Assembly (NCBI RefSeq): GCF_003226345.1 | Contig: NZ_PDOF01000004.1 | Span: forward strand, 173,376 to 237,375 | Direction: 5' to 3' | Length of the DNA stretch: 64,000 nt | From: Alteribacter lacisalsi | Lineage (GTDB): Bacteria; Bacillota; Bacilli; Bacillales; Salisediminibacteriaceae | Shown: positions 8,379 to 20,735 of the stretch, in pieces | Layout: each line of letters begins with the position of its first letter | Numbering within the stretch: the stretch's first letter is position 1 | Notes under the pieces: model-generated | What the model saw: only the letters and a program-made list of their open reading frames with translations | The model's database searches: none | Told to the model about the DNA's origin: nothing | Program-made: the position numbers and the translations under genes

Positions 8379-8476
8379 ACTACCCACTCCTGATCTCCAG
8401 CGCGTGTTTACAGATACTGATGAAAAGGCTGGAAGGTTGTCTTTTGTCTTTGTTAAACATGATTTATCACCAGCAG

Positions 8477-8586
8477 GAGCGAAAGGCGGCGACTCCAGAT
8501 GGAAAAGCAAGAGACGAAGACCTCGCAGGGCGCTTTTCCCGAGGAGGCTGAGGCCAAGACCTGCGGAAAGCGTCCGCCTGCAGCGT
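8477..8586 (+). repeat. Type-1 dispersed repeat, copy A
   Basis: About 110 bp starting GAGCGAAAGGCGGCGACTCC, with GGAAAAGC and GCTTTTCCCGAGGAGG in the middle, ending GCGGAAAGCGTCCGCCTGCAGCG. GGCGGCGAC near the start can pair with GTCCGCC near the end, and GGAAAAGC with GCTTTTCC inside. At least five more copies of this sub-type lie in the window. Confidence 0.85.
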
Positions 8587-8591
8587 ATGCG

Positions 8592-8638
8592 TATGTCTGT
8601 AAACGAACAGCGAAGCTGTAAATTTGTTTTCAGACATA
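8592..8638. repeat. 47-nt perfect-ended hairpin beside repeat A
   Basis: TATGTCTG at 8592-8599 is the exact complement of CAGACATA at 8631-8638. AAAC/GTTT and ACAGC/GCTGT extend the stem, with a GAA tip. No U-run follows on either strand, so it is not a simple terminator. Confidence 0.6.
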
Positions 8639-8678
8639 AGCTCTGACGAAACTGGCTTTTTTTGACTTCCAGACGCGC

Positions 8679-8737
8679 AAAAAAAGGGCATAGAAACAGA
8701 ATCTGCCGTGTTGTCAGATTCTGAGTCCCGCCCTTTT
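8679..8737 (-). terminator. Intrinsic terminator after rplQ
   Basis: Minus strand: GGGC...AGAATCTG pairs with CAGATTCT...GCCC, followed by TTTTTTT. It starts about 20 bp past the rplQ stop and ends the long S10-spc-alpha transcript. Confidence 0.85.
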
Positions 8738-8756
8738 AAGCAATCGGTTTGATTGA

Positions 8757-9116
8757 TTATACCAATTCGATGATTGCCATTTCAGCGCCGTCCCCGCGGC
8801 GTGGTCCCAGCTTGTGGACACGAGTGTATCCGCCTTGACGGTCCTCGTAACGCTTAGCCACATCATCAAAAAGCTTTTGAACAGCTGTTGTGCCTTCATC
8901 GTCCGCAAGTTCAGAACGTACAAAAGCAGCAGCCTGACGACGAGCGTGAAGGTCGCCGCGCTTTCCGAGTGTAATCATTTTTTCAACGACAGAACGAAGC
9001 TCCTTCGCTTTTGATTCAGTCGTTTCGATTCGTTCGTTGATGATCAGATCAGTTGTAAGATCGCGAAGCAGTGCTTTACGGGCAGAGCTGTCACGACCAA
9101 GTTTTCTGTATCCCAT
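8757..9116 (-). CDS. rplQ: 50S ribosomal protein L17
   Basis: 119 aa. It shows [39 protein letters not shown] and the C-terminal [24 protein letters not shown], typical of the short bacterial L17 that lines the peptide-exit side of the 50S. It is the last gene of the alpha cluster, followed by a strong terminator. Confidence 0.98.
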   Translation of the reverse strand: MGYRKLGRDSSARKALLRDLTTDLIINERIETTESKAKELRSVVEKMITLGKRGDLHARRQAAAFVRSELADDEGTTAVQKLFDDVAKRYEDRQGGYTRVHKLGPRRGDGAEMAIIELV

Positions 9117-9244
9117 GTTGTGAGTCCCTCCTTCTCTAAAGGTTGTCCGTTCTCTATAGGTTCATATCGCACCCTGAAACACGGGCAGTGCGCCGCGTGT
9201 TTCTTTTAGAAGAGAAATGCTTTCGAATAGAAGCCTGATGCTGA

Positions 9245-10189
9245 CTATTCTTCGTTGCGTAAGCCAAGGCCGAGTTCGCCCAGCTTTTCCTGAACTTCTT
9301 CAAGGGACTTGCGTCCAAGGTTACGAACTTTCATCATATCTTCTTCTGACTTCTGAGTCAGTTCCTGAACCGTGTTGATTCCTGCACGCTTAAGGCAGTT
9401 GTAAGAACGCACGGAAAGATCAAGCTCTTCGATCGTCATCTCGAGTACTTTCTCTTTCTGATCTTCTTCTTTCTCAACCATGATCTCGGCATTCTGCGCC
9501 TGATCGGTGAGGCCGACGAAGATGTTCAGGTGCTCGGTAAGAATCTTTGCACCAAGTGAAACGGCTTCTTCCGGGCGGATGCTTCCGTCCGTCCACACGT
9601 CCATTGTGAGTTTGTCGTAGTTGGTAATCTGACCTACACGCGTGTTTTCCACCTGGAAGTTCACTCGGGAAACCGGCGTATAAATCGAGTCAATTGGAAT
9701 GACACCGATTGGCAGTTCACCTGAATTATTTCCTTCAGCCGGTACATAGCCGCGACCGCGGTTAGCACTGAGCTTAAGATGGAAGTTTGCGTTTTTGGAC
9801 AGTGTGGCAATGTGAAGATCAGGGTTTAAAACCTCCACGTCACTGTCATGCATAAGATCAGCAGCCGTTACGACGCCTTCACCCTGGGCTTCAACCTCGA
9901 GGGTCTTCTCTTCATCAGAGTAGATCTTAAGCGCGAGCTTCTTCAGATTCAGAATAATCGTTGTCACATCTTCCGTTACGCCTTCAATCGTAGAGAACTC
10001 ATGAAGTACCGTATCGAATTGTGCACTTGTTACCGCTGAACCTGGCAGTGAGGATAGAAGAATACGGCGAAGGGAGTTTCCAAGCGTCGTACCATATCCC
10101 CGCTCTAATGGTTCTACTACAAATTTGCCATATGAAGCATCATCATTAATTTCAACAGGTTCAATTTTCGGCTTTTCGATTTCGATCAT
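9245..10189 (-). CDS. rpoA: RNA polymerase alpha subunit
   Basis: 314 aa. The N-terminal domain has the dimerisation segment [28 protein letters not shown]. The C-terminal domain (from about residue 245) has the helix-hairpin-helix pair [24 protein letters not shown] and [15 protein letters not shown], which bind UP-element DNA and activators. The linker is glutamate-rich ([10 protein letters not shown]). Between rpsK and rplQ, as expected. Confidence 0.99.
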   Translation of the reverse strand: MIEIEKPKIEPVEINDDASYGKFVVEPLERGYGTTLGNSLRRILLSSLPGSAVTSAQFDTVLHEFSTIEGVTEDVTTIILNLKKLALKIYSDEEKTLEVEAQGEGVVTAADLMHDSDVEVLNPDLHIATLSKNANFHLKLSANRGRGYVPAEGNNSGELPIGVIPIDSIYTPVSRVNFQVENTRVGQITNYDKLTMDVWTDGSIRPEEAVSLGAKILTEHLNIFVGLTDQAQNAEIMVEKEEDQKEKVLEMTIEELDLSVRSYNCLKRAGINTVQELTQKSEEDMMKVRNLGRKSLEEVQEKLGELGLGLRNEE

Positions 10190-10371
10190 TAAACAAACCC
10201 TCCTTCAAAACGTCGAAACCCCGGCTGACCGGAAAACGGTCAGACCGGAATCCCTCATTGGGCACATCCGATCTTTTACGAATCGTCAATATTCCCAAAA
10301 GAGTCTTCCTTTATTCATGACTCTTATCCATTATTGACACAGGTATGGTAATCCATACCCTTTGACCGTTA

Positions 10372-10764
10372 TTATACTCGACGACGTTTTGGTGGACGGC
10401 AGCCGTTGTGAGGTACTGGAGTAACATCTTTAATCATGTTAACTTCCAGACCAGTTGCCTGAAGGGAGCGGATTGCAGCTTCACGTCCGGCACCAGGGCC
10501 TTTAACGGAAACTTCCACAACCTTCATCCCGTGTTCCATAGCTGCTTTTGCAGCTGTTTCAGCAGCAGTCTGTGCTGCGAAAGGAGTTGATTTACGGGAT
10601 CCTTTGAAGCCTAATGCACCAGCACTGGCCCAAGAGATTGCATTCCCGCGAGGGTCTGTGATCGTTACAATCGTGTTGTTGAATGTGGAGCGGATATGCG
10701 CAATTCCGGATTCAATATTCTTACGCTGACGACGCTTTGAACGAGTCGTTTTAGGTTTAGCCAT
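10372..10764 (-). CDS. rpsK: 30S ribosomal protein S11
   Basis: 130 aa with [26 protein letters not shown] and the C-terminal [23 protein letters not shown]11 shapes the platform of the 30S near the mRNA exit. A 180-bp gap to rpoA follows with no clear gene. Confidence 0.98.
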   Translation of the reverse strand: MAKPKTTRSKRRQRKNIESGIAHIRSTFNNTIVTITDPRGNAISWASAGALGFKGSRKSTPFAAQTAAETAAKAAMEHGMKVVEVSVKGPGAGREAAIRSLQATGLEVNMIKDVTPVPHNGCRPPKRRRV

Positions 10765-10782
10765 AACAGTACATTACCTCCT

Positions 10783-11148
10783 TTACTTCTTCTTGTTCGC
10801 TACAGTACGGCGAGGTCCTTTACGCGTACGTGCGTTGTTCTTCGTTTTCTGACCACGGACAGGAAGACCGCGGCGGTGGCGGATTCCACGGAAAGATCCG
10901 ATTTCGATCAGACGCTTGATGTTAAGGGACACTTCACGGCGAAGGTCACCTTCTACTTTGACTCCGTCTACAACTTCACGGATACGTCCGAGTTCATCTT
11001 CCGTCAAGTCGCGTACGCGTGTATCTTCTGATACGCCCGCTTCTTTAAGGATCTCAGCAGCTCTTGATTGTCCGATTCCGTAAACGTAAGTGAGTGATAC
11101 GACAATCCGCTTATCGCGGGGAATGTCTACTCCAGCAATACGTGCCAT
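10783..11148 (-). CDS. rpsM: 30S ribosomal protein S13
   Basis: 121 aa with [49 protein letters not shown] and a lysine-rich tail that contacts P-site tRNA. It follows rpmJ by 21 bp. Confidence 0.98.
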   Translation of the reverse strand: MARIAGVDIPRDKRIVVSLTYVYGIGQSRAAEILKEAGVSEDTRVRDLTEDELGRIREVVDGVKVEGDLRREVSLNIKRLIEIGSFRGIRHRRGLPVRGQKTKNNARTRKGPRRTVANKKK

Positions 11149-11169
11149 TACGTTACACCTCCTGTTGGT

Positions 11170-11319
<150 letters not shown>

Positions 11320-11331
11320 CTATCCATCAGC

Positions 11332-11550
11332 TTATTTATAACGATACGTGATACGACCACGGGTTAAATCATAGGGAGACAATTCAACGGTCACTTTATC
11401 TCCTGGTAGGATACGAATGAAGTGCATACGGATCTTACCGGATACGTGGGCAAGAATCTTGTGTCCATTCTCCAGTTCAACACGAAACATCGCGTTGGGC
11501 AGCGGCTCAATGACCGTGCCTTCTACTTCGATTACATCTTCTTTGGCCAT
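11332..11550 (-). CDS. infA: Translation initiation factor IF-1
   Basis: 72 aa, a single OB-fold (S1-like) domain: [62 protein letters not shown]-1 blocks the A site during initiation. It follows the KOW-domain gene by 4 bp and precedes rpmJ. Confidence 0.98.
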   Translation of the reverse strand: MAKEDVIEVEGTVIEPLPNAMFRVELENGHKILAHVSGKIRMHFIRILPGDKVTVELSPYDLTRGRITYRYK

Positions 11551-11554
11551 GAAT

Positions 11555-11857
11555 TTACTCTCCTTCCTTCAGTAAATTGTCATTCATATATGATGAAATT
11601 GCAAACCGCAATTTGGCATTGGTCACACGGCCCGTATCGACAATGCTATTTTTGACTTCGGGCATGACCAGTTCGGTCCGCTCAAGATGCTGAATGTTTT
11701 TCTTCTTTGCTCTGTCGACCTTCCGCTTGTCGCCGTCGGCTATCAGAACAAATTTTGCATCCAGCACACTGATAATACACGCATACTGATCTTTATCTCT
11801 GCCCTTGACTATTCGCACAAGCTCACCGAGCTGCGGAACGGCTTCAGGATCCTTCAT
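11555..11857 (-). CDS. ybzG: KOW-domain RNA-binding protein (YbzG-like)
   Basis: 100 aa. A KOW-type segment lies at about residues 10-45 ([20 protein letters not shown] then [20 protein letters not shown]), as in eukaryotic/archaeal L14e-like proteins. B. subtilis has a homologue, ybzG, at the same place between map and infA. The function is unknown; an RNA-binding role near translation is inferred from the fold and context. The start codon is 22 bp after map. Confidence 0.85.
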   Translation of the reverse strand: MKDPEAVPQLGELVRIVKGRDKDQYACIISVLDAKFVLIADGDKRKVDRAKKKNIQHLERTELVMPEVKNSIVDTGRVTNAKLRFAISSYMNDNLLKEGE

Positions 11858-11879
11858 TCCGTGACCACCTTTAATTTTA

Positions 11880-13279
<1,400 letters not shown>

Positions 13280-13344
13280 TTATCCCTCCATCGTACTTCA
13301 TTCACGATCGAAGGCAAAGGGAGCAAGAATCTCCCTTTCCTTAT

Positions 13345-14637
13345 TTATTTAATGAATCCTTTGTAGCTTCGTTTGATCATCTGGCTTTCGATCTGCTTCA
13401 TCGTATCAAGGGCTACTGCCACAACGATGAGAAGTCCTGTTCCTCCAATTTGAACTCCCGGCGGAAGGCCTGCAAGTTCAGTGAAGAATACCGGTACTAC
13501 AGAGACAGATGCAAGGAAAAGCGCACCGACGAACGTGAGACGGTACAGGATTCTTGTAATGTAGACCTGTGTTGTTTTACCAGGACGGATTCCTGGGATA
13601 TACCCGCCCTGCTTTTTCAGGTTTTCAGCCATCTGCTCCGGGTTCACCTGTACGAACGTGTAGAAGTACGTAAAACCGATAATCAGCGCTGCATATACAA
13701 CGAGACCGAACGGCTGCGTATAATCAAAGTTCTGGGTTACCCAGCCCGCAATTGTACTGTCGTCACCGAAGAATCCGGCGACAGTTGGCGGGAAAATGAA
13801 GAGTGACATGGCAAAGATAACCGGAATTACCCCTGCGGAGTTCACTTTCAAAGGCAGATGCGTGCTTTGACCGCCCTGCGGTTTACCTGATACAAGACGC
13901 TTGGCGTACTGAACAGGAATTTTGCGAAGGGCCTGCTGAACGAAAATCACGAAGACTACGAGCAGCAGTACAGCCAGCACAAGCAGTGCAATCGTGACAA
14001 TTCCAAGGAACAGTCCGTCGCCTGCGTCCGCGATCTGAGTCGCGTACAGCTGGTTTACACCGTTTGGAATTGCTGCTGCTATACCTGCAAAGATCAGGAT
14101 GGAGATTCCGTTACCGACACCCTGTGCCGTAATCTGCTCACCGAGCCACATGAGGAAGGCTGTGCCTGCCGTCAGTGTCAGGGCAATCAGGGCATACGTC
14201 AGAAAGCTCGGGTCGGGAACGAGTCCCGGAAAGATCCGGTTAAATCCGATTGACATTCCCAAAGCCTGAACAAAAGCGATAATGATTGTGAAGTAGCGTG
14301 TAAACTGTGCCAGTTTACGACGACCGGCTTCACCCTGCTTCGCCCATTCAGTAAACTTCGGTACTACGTCCATACGGAGTAATTGTACGATAATGGATGC
14401 CGTAATGTAGGGCATAATCCCGGTTGCAAAGATCGAGAAGTTCTCGAGTGCTCCGCCGCCGAAAGTATTCAGGAAACCAAATGCATTCATCTCACCCTGA
14501 AAGTCGAGAATGTCTGCATCTACTCCCGGAGCCGGGATATGCGCGCCAATACGAAAGACTACAAGCATAGCCAAGGTAAAAAGTACCTTTTTCCTCAAAT
14601 CACCAATCCGCATAATATTGGAGATTGTCTGGAACAT
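13345..14637 (-). CDS. secY: Protein translocase subunit SecY
   Basis: 430 aa with ten predicted membrane segments and the conserved HIPAPGVD, GIMPYITASIIVQLL, GIGNGISIL-like GVGNGISILIFAGI and GIRPGKTT segments. SecY is the channel of the Sec translocon, working with SecE (encoded at 41.6 kb) and SecG. Its start overlaps the rplO stop by one base. Confidence 0.98.
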   Translation of the reverse strand: MFQTISNIMRIGDLRKKVLFTLAMLVVFRIGAHIPAPGVDADILDFQGEMNAFGFLNTFGGGALENFSIFATGIMPYITASIIVQLLRMDVVPKFTEWAKQGEAGRRKLAQFTRYFTIIIAFVQALGMSIGFNRIFPGLVPDPSFLTYALIALTLTAGTAFLMWLGEQITAQGVGNGISILIFAGIAAAIPNGVNQLYATQIADAGDGLFLGIVTIALLVLAVLLLVVFVIFVQQALRKIPVQYAKRLVSGKPQGGQSTHLPLKVNSAGVIPVIFAMSLFIFPPTVAGFFGDDSTIAGWVTQNFDYTQPFGLVVYAALIIGFTYFYTFVQVNPEQMAENLKKQGGYIPGIRPGKTTQVYITRILYRLTFVGALFLASVSVVPVFFTELAGLPPGVQIGGTGLLIVVAVALDTMKQIESQMIKRSYKGFIK

Positions 14638-15077
14638 TAGACCACCTCTGTAGTTCCGCCGGCAGCCTCAATTGCTTCTTTAGCAGAAGCAGAGAATTTA
14701 TGGGCTTTCACTGTAAGCTTGTTCTCTAGCTTGCCGTTCCCAAGAACTTTGATTCCGTCCTTCGCGCTGCTGACAACACCGGACTCGATCAGAAGCTCAG
14801 GAGTTACTTCTGTTCCCGCTTCGAAACGGTTAAGCGTTTCGAGGTTCACAATAGCAAACTCTTTGCGTGTAGGGTTTGTGAATCCGCGCTTAGGCAGACG
14901 GCGGAAGATTGGCATCTGGCCACCTTCAAACCCTGGACGTACGCCACCGCCTGAACGGGCGTTCTGTCCTTTGTGTCCACGCCCTGCAGTTTTACCGTTA
15001 CCGCTGGCAATACCGCGTCCAACACGGTTGCGGACTTTACGGGAACCTTCTGAAGGTTTAAGTTCGTGAAGTTTCAT
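14637..15077 (-). CDS. rplO: 50S ribosomal protein L15
   Basis: 146 aa. The glycine/arginine-rich N-terminus [20 protein letters not shown] and [15 protein letters not shown] are family marks. L15 has a long extension buried in 23S rRNA. It lies between rpmD and secY. Confidence 0.98.
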   Translation of the reverse strand: MKLHELKPSEGSRKVRNRVGRGIASGNGKTAGRGHKGQNARSGGGVRPGFEGGQMPIFRRLPKRGFTNPTRKEFAIVNLETLNRFEAGTEVTPELLIESGVVSSAKDGIKVLGNGKLENKLTVKAHKFSASAKEAIEAAGGTTEVV

Positions 15078-15108
15078 GTCGGCACCTCCTCAACTCTTAT
15101 TCTTGTTC

Positions 15109-15297
15109 TTATGCTTCGATTTCTTTAACAGTAACAAGGTGAGATACTTTGTTCACCATACCGCGAGTCGCTGCGTTGTCTTCCTGAACCACTGTGTGGT
15201 GCATTTTACGAAGACCCAGAGTTTTCACGGTAACGCGCTGATCCTGAGGGCGTCCGATCAGGCTGCGTGTGAGGGTAATTTCAAGTTTTTTAGCCAT
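15109..15297 (-). CDS. rpmD: 50S ribosomal protein L30
   Basis: 62 aa: [20 protein letters not shown], then [20 protein letters not shown]. The normal short bacterial form, 13 bp after rpsE. Confidence 0.98.
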   Translation of the reverse strand: MAKKLEITLTRSLIGRPQDQRVTVKTLGLRKMHHTVVQEDNAATRGMVNKVSHLVTVKEIEA

Positions 15298-15310
15298 GTT
15301 AATTCCCTCC

Positions 15311-15811
15311 TTAACCTAGTAGCTCTTCTACTGTTTTGCCGCGAAGTTTTGCAACCTCTTCCGGGCTTTTTAGTTCAGTAAGTCCCTGGATGGTTGCACG
15401 AACCATGTTGATCGGGTTGTTGGAACCAAGGGATTTACTTAGGATGTCCCCGACACCGCCGAGCTCAAGTACGGCACGGACAGGTCCGCCGGCAATAATT
15501 CCAGTACCTTCGGATGCAGGCTTAAGCAGTACGCTTCCAGCTCCGAATTCACCAGTGATCTGGTGAGGGATTGTCGTTCCCTGAACCGGGATCGTGATAA
15601 GGTTTTTCTTCGCGTCTTCAATCGCTTTACGGATCGCTTCAGGTACTTCAAGTGCTTTACCCATACCAAAGCCAACGTGTCCGTTTTTATCTCCAACTAC
15701 AACCAGTGCAGCAAAGCGGAAGCGACGACCACCTTTAACCACTTTTGCAACACGGTTAACAGTAACTACTCTCTCTTCAAGTTCAAGTTTGTTAGGGTCG
15801 ATACTACGCAA
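15311..15811 (-). CDS. rpsE: 30S ribosomal protein S5
   Basis: 166 aa. It has the dsRBD-like N-terminal half [20 protein letters not shown] and the C-terminal ribosomal fold [20 protein letters not shown]. The loop at GGRRFRF, where spectinomycin-resistance changes occur, looks wild type. Confidence 0.98.
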   Translation of the reverse strand: MRSIDPNKLELEERVVTVNRVAKVVKGGRRFRFAALVVVGDKNGHVGFGMGKALEVPEAIRKAIEDAKKNLITIPVQGTTIPHQITGEFGAGSVLLKPASEGTGIIAGGPVRAVLELGGVGDILSKSLGSNNPINMVRATIQGLTELKSPEEVAKLRGKTVEELLG

Positions 15812-15836
15812 TGAGTTTCCCTCCTTTTGTGGTTAT

Positions 15837-16199
15837 TTAAAACTTCAGACCAGCTTCACGTGCTGCGTCTGCAAGCTCTTGGACTCGACCATGATAAAGG
15901 TATCCGCCGCGGTCAAATACCACAGTTTCAACACCTTGCTCAAGGGCACGTTTCGCAACAGCTTCGCCGATTTTCTGGGCAGCTTCTTTATTTCCGCCGT
16001 TATCAAGTTTAAGTTCTTTATCTAAGCTATCAGCGCTGGCAATAGTAACGCCTGTAACGTCGTTAATTACCTGAGCGTAAATGTGCTTATTAGAACGGAA
16101 AACATTCAAACGAGGACGTTCAGCAGTACCCGTGATCGTACGACGAACATGTGCGTGCCGTTTCTTACGTACCACGTTCTTGTCAGCCTTTGTGATCAT
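15837..16199 (-). CDS. rplR: 50S ribosomal protein L18
   Basis: 120 aa: [40 protein letters not shown] and the C-terminal [25 protein letters not shown]18 binds 5S rRNA with L5. Confidence 0.98.
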   Translation of the reverse strand: MITKADKNVVRKKRHAHVRRTITGTAERPRLNVFRSNKHIYAQVINDVTGVTIASADSLDKELKLDNGGNKEAAQKIGEAVAKRALEQGVETVVFDRGGYLYHGRVQELADAAREAGLKF

Positions 16200-16232
16200 T
16201 GAACGTCATTCCTTTCATTCCGTTATTTAACC

Positions 16233-16769
16233 TTATTTACCTGTTTTACCTTCTTTACGGCGTACGTATTCGCCTTCGTAGCGAATTCCTTTGCCTTTGT
16301 AAGGTTCAGGTGGTCTTACAGCACGAATGTTGGAAGCAAGTGCTCCAACACGTTCTTTGTCGATCCCTTTTACAGTAATCTTCGTGTTTTCAGGAACATC
16401 GATTTCAAGGCCGTTTTCCGGTACGAATTCCACCGGGTGAGACAGACCTACGCTGAGTGTTACTTTGTTTCCTGATTTTTGTGCACGGTAACCTACACCA
16501 ACAAGCTCAAGTTTCTTTTCGAAACCTTTTGTTACGCCTTCAACCATGTTGTTGATGACGCTGCGAGTTGTTCCGTGAAGGGCACGGTGCTCTTTATGAT
16601 CAGAAGGACGTTTTACAACGATGTTGTTATCTTCTTGTTCTACAACCATATCCGCATGAAGTGTGCGTGTTAGTTCACCTTTAGGTCCTTTGACCGTAAT
16701 AGTTGTACCGTCTTGCTTCACTTCAACGCCGGATGGAATCTCAACAGGTTTTAAACCGATTCGAGACAT
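16233..16769 (-). CDS. rplF: 50S ribosomal protein L6
   Basis: 178 aa, two similar domains. The C-terminal motif [20 protein letters not shown] is diagnostic. L6 lies near the GTPase-associated centre. Confidence 0.98.
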   Translation of the reverse strand: MSRIGLKPVEIPSGVEVKQDGTTITVKGPKGELTRTLHADMVVEQEDNNIVVKRPSDHKEHRALHGTTRSVINNMVEGVTKGFEKKLELVGVGYRAQKSGNKVTLSVGLSHPVEFVPENGLEIDVPENTKITVKGIDKERVGALASNIRAVRPPEPYKGKGIRYEGEYVRRKEGKTGK

Positions 16770-16798
16770 GCCTTACACCTCCATTCTTCCGTTCGATA

Positions 16799-17197
16799 TT
16801 ACCAAATATAAGCGAGAACTTCGCCGCCGACTTGCTGCTGACGAGCTTCTTTGTCTGTGATGATGCCAGTGGATGAAGAGATTACAGCGATACCGAGTCC
16901 GCCGAGAACCTTTGGTACTTCATCAGCTTTTGCATATACACGCAGGCCTGGTTTACTGATTTTCTTAAGTCCGGTAATAACGCGCTCGTTATTAACACCG
17001 TACTTAAGGAAAATACGAAGGATGCCTTGCTTGTTATCCTCAATAAATTCGTAGTCACGGATAAAGCCTTCACGCTTCAGGATGTCCGCAACTTCTTTTT
17101 TGATCTTTGAACCTGGAAGCTCCAGGCTTGTATGACGTACAGTATTCGCATTACGAATACGAGTTAGCATATCTGCGATAGGATCAGTCATGACCAT
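16799..17197 (-). CDS. rpsH: 30S ribosomal protein S8
   Basis: 132 aa: [20 protein letters not shown], then [25 protein letters not shown] near the C-terminus. S8 nucleates the 30S body; in some bacteria it also represses the spc operon. Confidence 0.98.
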   Translation of the reverse strand: MVMTDPIADMLTRIRNANTVRHTSLELPGSKIKKEVADILKREGFIRDYEFIEDNKQGILRIFLKYGVNNERVITGLKKISKPGLRVYAKADEVPKVLGGLGIAVISSSTGIITDKEARQQQVGGEVLAYIW

Positions 17198-17225
17198 CGT
17201 ATTTACCTCCTTCCTTTAAACGGAA

Positions 17226-17411
17226 TTACCAGCTTGCTTTTTTAACGCCCGGAATTTGACCTTTGTGCGCGAGATCACGGAAACAGATACGGCACAATTT
17301 GAACTTACGGAGAACACTGTGTGGACGTCCGCAACGCTCGCAACGAGTATATTCTTGCACGTTAAACTTTTTAGCTTTTTTCGCTTTAGCGATCATTGAT
17401 TTCTTTGCCAA
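17226..17411 (-). CDS. rpsZ: 30S ribosomal protein S14, zinc-binding type
   Basis: 61 aa. The zinc site [20 protein letters not shown] is intact (C-x2-C and C-x2-C), so this is the short type-Z S14 normally found in the spc operon, not the zinc-independent long form. Confidence 0.97.
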   Translation of the reverse strand: MAKKSMIAKAKKAKKFNVQEYTRCERCGRPHSVLRKFKLCRICFRDLAHKGQIPGVKKASW

Positions 17412-17438
17412 GGTTCAAACCTCCTTTTCGGCGAGATC

Positions 17439-17978
17439 TTATTTTTGAAACGGCATACCCATTTCAGTGAGCAGTTGACGAGCTTCTTCGTCTGTTTCGG
17501 CAGTAGTAACAATAACGATGTCCATTCCGCGGACTTTATCAACTTTGTCATACTCGATTTCAGGGAAGATCAGCTGCTCTTTTACACCAAGTGTGTAGTT
17601 ACCTCGACCGTCAAAGGCTTTCTTCGAGATACCGCGGAAGTCACGTACACGCGGCAGAGATACAGCGATTAGCTTATCAAGGAAATCATACATGCGCTGT
17701 CCGCGAAGGGTAACTTTCGCACCGATCGGCATACCTTCACGCAGTTTGAATCCCGCGATAGACTTTTTCGCTTTCGTGATAACAGGCTTCTGACCGGATA
17801 GCTCAGTCAGTTCCTCTACAGCTTTATCAAGCACTTTAGAGTTCTGAACTGCGTCACCAATACCCATGTTGATCACGATTTTATCGATTTTTGGAACTGC
17901 CATTACGGAAGAGTAATTGAATTTCTCAGTTAGAGATGGAACAATCTCCTGTTTGTATCTTTCTTTCAAACGACTCAT
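17439..17978 (-). CDS. rplE: 50S ribosomal protein L5
   Basis: 179 aa with [40 protein letters not shown] and [21 protein letters not shown]5 binds 5S rRNA and touches P-site tRNA. Confidence 0.98.
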   Translation of the reverse strand: MSRLKERYKQEIVPSLTEKFNYSSVMAVPKIDKIVINMGIGDAVQNSKVLDKAVEELTELSGQKPVITKAKKSIAGFKLREGMPIGAKVTLRGQRMYDFLDKLIAVSLPRVRDFRGISKKAFDGRGNYTLGVKEQLIFPEIEYDKVDKVRGMDIVIVTTAETDEEARQLLTEMGMPFQK

Positions 17979-18009
17979 TGTGGTGAACCTCCTTTCGACC
18001 TAAAACTGC

Positions 18010-18336
18010 TTACTTATCTAGAACTTCGCCGGATTTTTTCGCGACGCGTACTTTTTTATTCTTCTCAACTTTATATCCAACGCGTGTCGGCTCACCTGTT
18101 TTCGGGTCGACCGGCATTACGTTGGATGCGTGAATAGCCGCTTCCTGGTTAAGGATTCCGCCTTGCGGGTTTGCTTGAGATGGTTTCGCATGTTTTTTCA
18201 CCATGTTAACCCCTTCTACAAGCACGCGGTTGTTGCTCGGGTAAGCTTCAAGGACTTTTCCTTCCTTGCCTTTATCCTTACCAGAGATCACTTTCACGCT
18301 ATCTCCTTTTTTCACATGCATTTTCCCTAGAGACAT
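18010..18336 (-). CDS. rplX: 50S ribosomal protein L24
   Basis: 108 aa. AAGGAGG sits 7 nt before the ATG at 18336, so the start is [16 protein letters not shown]. This is five residues longer than proteins starting at MHVKKGD. KOW motif [19 protein letters not shown]-terminal [19 protein letters not shown]. Confidence 0.97.
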   Translation of the reverse strand: MSLGKMHVKKGDSVKVISGKDKGKEGKVLEAYPSNNRVLVEGVNMVKKHAKPSQANPQGGILNQEAAIHASNVMPVDPKTGEPTRVGYKVEKNKKVRVAKKSGEVLDK

Positions 18337-18377
18337 GAGGGCACCTCCTTAACAGACAATTTCCGTCCATTTATCAA

Positions 18378-18746
18378 TTAAAGTACTTCAGGAGCCAAGG
18401 AAACGATCTTCATGAACTGGTTTTCACGAAGTTCACGGGCAACTGGTCCGAAGATACGAGTTCCACGTGGGCTCTTGTCGTCACGTACGATTACAGCTGC
18501 GTTCTCATCGAACTTGATGTATGAACCGTCAGGACGGCGGGCACCGCTCTTAGAACGCACGATTACCGCTCTTACAACTTCACCCTTCTTGACAACGCCA
18601 CCGGGTGTTGCTTGTTTTACCGAACAGACGATAACGTCTCCGATGTTAGCCACTTTACGTCCGGAACCACCTAGTACTTTAATACACTGTACTTCACGGG
18701 CACCTGAGTTATCAGCTACTTTTAAACGACTTTCTTGTTGGATCAT
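18378..18746 (-). CDS. rplN: 50S ribosomal protein L14
   Basis: 122 aa: [40 protein letters not shown], and [20 protein letters not shown] at the C-terminus. L14 forms an intersubunit bridge and is the RsfS docking site. Confidence 0.98.
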   Translation of the reverse strand: MIQQESRLKVADNSGAREVQCIKVLGGSGRKVANIGDVIVCSVKQATPGGVVKKGEVVRAVIVRSKSGARRPDGSYIKFDENAAVIVRDDKSPRGTRIFGPVARELRENQFMKIVSLAPEVL

Positions 18747-18789
18747 GGATCAATTTACCTCCCTTCAGGTAAGCAAACGTCAGCTTCTA

Positions 18790-19053
18790 TTAGATAATGA
18801 CTGCTTCTTCAACAACCTCTACAAGACGGAATCTCTTGTCTTTTGAAAGTGGACGTGTTTCCATAACGCGGACAACGTCGTTTAGTTTTGCAGTGTTGTT
18901 TTCGTCATGTGCTTTTAACTTTTTGGAGTATTTAACGCGTTTGCCGTATAGCGGATGCATCTTGTAAGTTTCAACCACTACCGTGATCGTTTTGTCCATT
19001 TTGTCAGAAACAACACGACCCGTGTAGCTCTTGCGGTTATTACGCTCTGCCAC
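18790..19053 (-). CDS. rpsQ: 30S ribosomal protein S17
   Basis: 87 aa OB-fold protein: [57 protein letters not shown]. Between rpmC and rplN. Confidence 0.98.
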   Translation of the reverse strand: MAERNNRKSYTGRVVSDKMDKTITVVVETYKMHPLYGKRVKYSKKLKAHDENNTAKLNDVVRVMETRPLSKDKRFRLVEVVEEAVII

Positions 19054-19074
19054 AGTGCAAACCTCCTCTCAGTA

Positions 19075-19278
19075 TTATTCGTTCGTTATTTTGAGTTCGC
19101 GTTCGCGCAAAACTGTTTTTGCACGTGCGATTGCTTTTCTAACTTCACGGATGCGGGCTGGATTGTCTAATTGTCCAGTCGCAAGCTGAAAGCGAAGGTT
19201 AAAAAGCTCTTCTTTTAGAGTCTTGGACTCCTGTTCGATTTCACTAGTGGTTTTTGTGCGGAAATCATTAGCTTTCAT
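19075..19278 (-). CDS. rpmC: 50S ribosomal protein L29
   Basis: 67 aa from the ATG at 19278 ([20 protein letters not shown]), matching the usual start. GTG codons upstream (to 19290) are in frame but lie inside the weak GGGTGGTG ribosome-binding site. The start overlaps the end of rplP by 11 bp, so translation is probably coupled. Confidence 0.96.
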   Translation of the reverse strand: MKANDFRTKTTSEIEQESKTLKEELFNLRFQLATGQLDNPARIREVRKAIARAKTVLRERELKITNE

Positions 19279-19702
19279 TTGCGTCACCACCCACTTCGTC
19301 GCGTTTTACAAACTTCGTTTTGATCGGAAGTTTATGAGAAGCCAGTCGAAGTGCTTCGCGCGCTACTTCTTCTGATACCCCTGCAATTTCAAACATGATT
19401 TTCCCTGGTTTTACTACTGCTACCCAGCCTTCAGGAGCACCTTTACCGGAACCCATCCGTACCTCAAGTGGTTTTGCAGTATATGGCTTATCCGGGAAAA
19501 TTTTAATCCACACTTTACCTCCACGTTTCATGTAACGTGTCATAGCAATACGGGCAGCTTCGATTTGTCTGTTTGTAATCCAGGACGCTTCGATTGCCTG
19601 CAGGCCGTATTCGCCGAAAGATACCTCGGCACCGCCTTTCGCACGACCGCGCATCTTACCGCGGTGTTCACGACGGAATTTAACTCGTTTAGGCATTAGC
19701 AT
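19268..19702 (-). CDS. rplP: 50S ribosomal protein L16
   Basis: 144 aa. [20 protein letters not shown], then [20 protein letters not shown] and the [20 protein letters not shown] loop near the A site. GGAGG lies 9 nt before the ATG of MLMPKR, so the protein probably begins there and not at MPKR. Confidence 0.98.
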   Translation of the reverse strand: MLMPKRVKFRREHRGKMRGRAKGGAEVSFGEYGLQAIEASWITNRQIEAARIAMTRYMKRGGKVWIKIFPDKPYTAKPLEVRMGSGKGAPEGWVAVVKPGKIMFEIAGVSEEVAREALRLASHKLPIKTKFVKRDEVGGDANES

Positions 19703-19704
19703 GA

Positions 19705-20364
19705 TTATTTTCCTCCTTCCTCTTGTTTCGTTCCTTTCGTTGGAAGGACTTCACCACGATAGATCCAGATCTTCACACCCAATTTACCGTAGGTAGTATC
19801 TGCTTCAGCAGTACCGTAGTCGATGTCCGCACGAAGAGTGTGTAGTGGTACAGTGCCTTCGCTGTATGATTCAGAACGGGCAATATCTGCTCCTCCGAGG
19901 CGACCTGAAACCTGGGTACGAATACCTTGGGCGCCGGCACGCATTGTGCGCTGCATCGCCTGTTTCATGGCACGACGGAAAGAGATGCGGTTTTCAAGCT
20001 GACGTGCGATATTTTCCGCAACAAGCTTTGCATCCTTGTCAGGAGACTTCACTTCATTGATGTTAATGTGTACACGCTTGCCAGTCAGTTGGTTAAGTGC
20101 TTTACGAAGTGCTTCAACTTCGGATCCGCCTTTACCGATAACCATACCTGGCTTCGCAGTGTAGATCGTTACGTTCACGCGGTTAGCGGCACGTTCGATT
20201 TCAATTGTGGATACGGAAGCGTCTTTAAGACGGTTTTCCAGGTACTCACGAATTTTAATGTCTTCGTGAAGTAGATCAGAATAGTCTTTATCTGCATACC
20301 ACTTGGACTCCCAGTCGCGAATAACACCGACGCGAAGTCCTTTCGGATTTACTTTTTGACCCAC
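19705..20364 (-). CDS. rpsC: 30S ribosomal protein S3
   Basis: 219 aa. The KH domain carries [16 protein letters not shown]. The C-terminal domain has [20 protein letters not shown] and [15 protein letters not shown]3 forms part of the mRNA entry channel. Confidence 0.98.
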   Translation of the reverse strand: MGQKVNPKGLRVGVIRDWESKWYADKDYSDLLHEDIKIREYLENRLKDASVSTIEIERAANRVNVTIYTAKPGMVIGKGGSEVEALRKALNQLTGKRVHININEVKSPDKDAKLVAENIARQLENRISFRRAMKQAMQRTMRAGAQGIRTQVSGRLGGADIARSESYSEGTVPLHTLRADIDYGTAEADTTYGKLGVKIWIYRGEVLPTKGTKQEEGGK

Positions 20365-20366
20365 AC

Positions 20367-20714
20367 TTATCCCTCCTTGTTTTCTTTTTCTGTCAGTACT
20401 ACTGTAATGTGGCTCGTACGTTTGTTGATTCTGCTGGCTCGACCCATCGCACGTGGACGGAATCTTTTCAGCGTTACTCCTTCATCAACAAATACTTGGC
20501 TTACAACCAGGTTATCTGGTTCCATTTCGTAGTTGTGCTCAGCGTTAGCGATTGCCGAGTTAACAAGTTTCTCAACGACCGGAGAAGCTGTTTTCGGTGT
20601 ATGACGCAAGATAGAGATGGCTTCTCCAACTTTCTTGCCACGAATCAAATCAACCACTAAACGCACCTTGCGAGGAGCAATACGCACTTGTTTCGCTACT
20701 GCTTTTGCTTCCAT
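20367..20714 (-). CDS. rplV: 50S ribosomal protein L22
   Basis: 115 aa. It shows [20 protein letters not shown] and the beta-hairpin [20 protein letters not shown] that lines the exit tunnel; no deletion like those giving macrolide resistance is seen. Confidence 0.98.
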   Translation of the reverse strand: MEAKAVAKQVRIAPRKVRLVVDLIRGKKVGEAISILRHTPKTASPVVEKLVNSAIANAEHNYEMEPDNLVVSQVFVDEGVTLKRFRPRAMGRASRINKRTSHITVVLTEKENKEG

Positions 20715-20735
20715 GGAAAGTACCTCCCCTCTTTA

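Larger units (their letters stand above)
8379..8678. other. Gap between ecfA1 and the rplQ terminator
   Basis: No gene. It contains a type-1 dispersed repeat (8477-8586) and a 47-nt hairpin (8592-8638). I could not find a clear promoter for ecfA1. Confidence 0.6.

Noticed and set aside
8379..8510. N-terminal extension of EcfA1
   Set aside because: No ribosome-binding site at the upstream codon, and sequence starting at 8378 has both a site and the family length.
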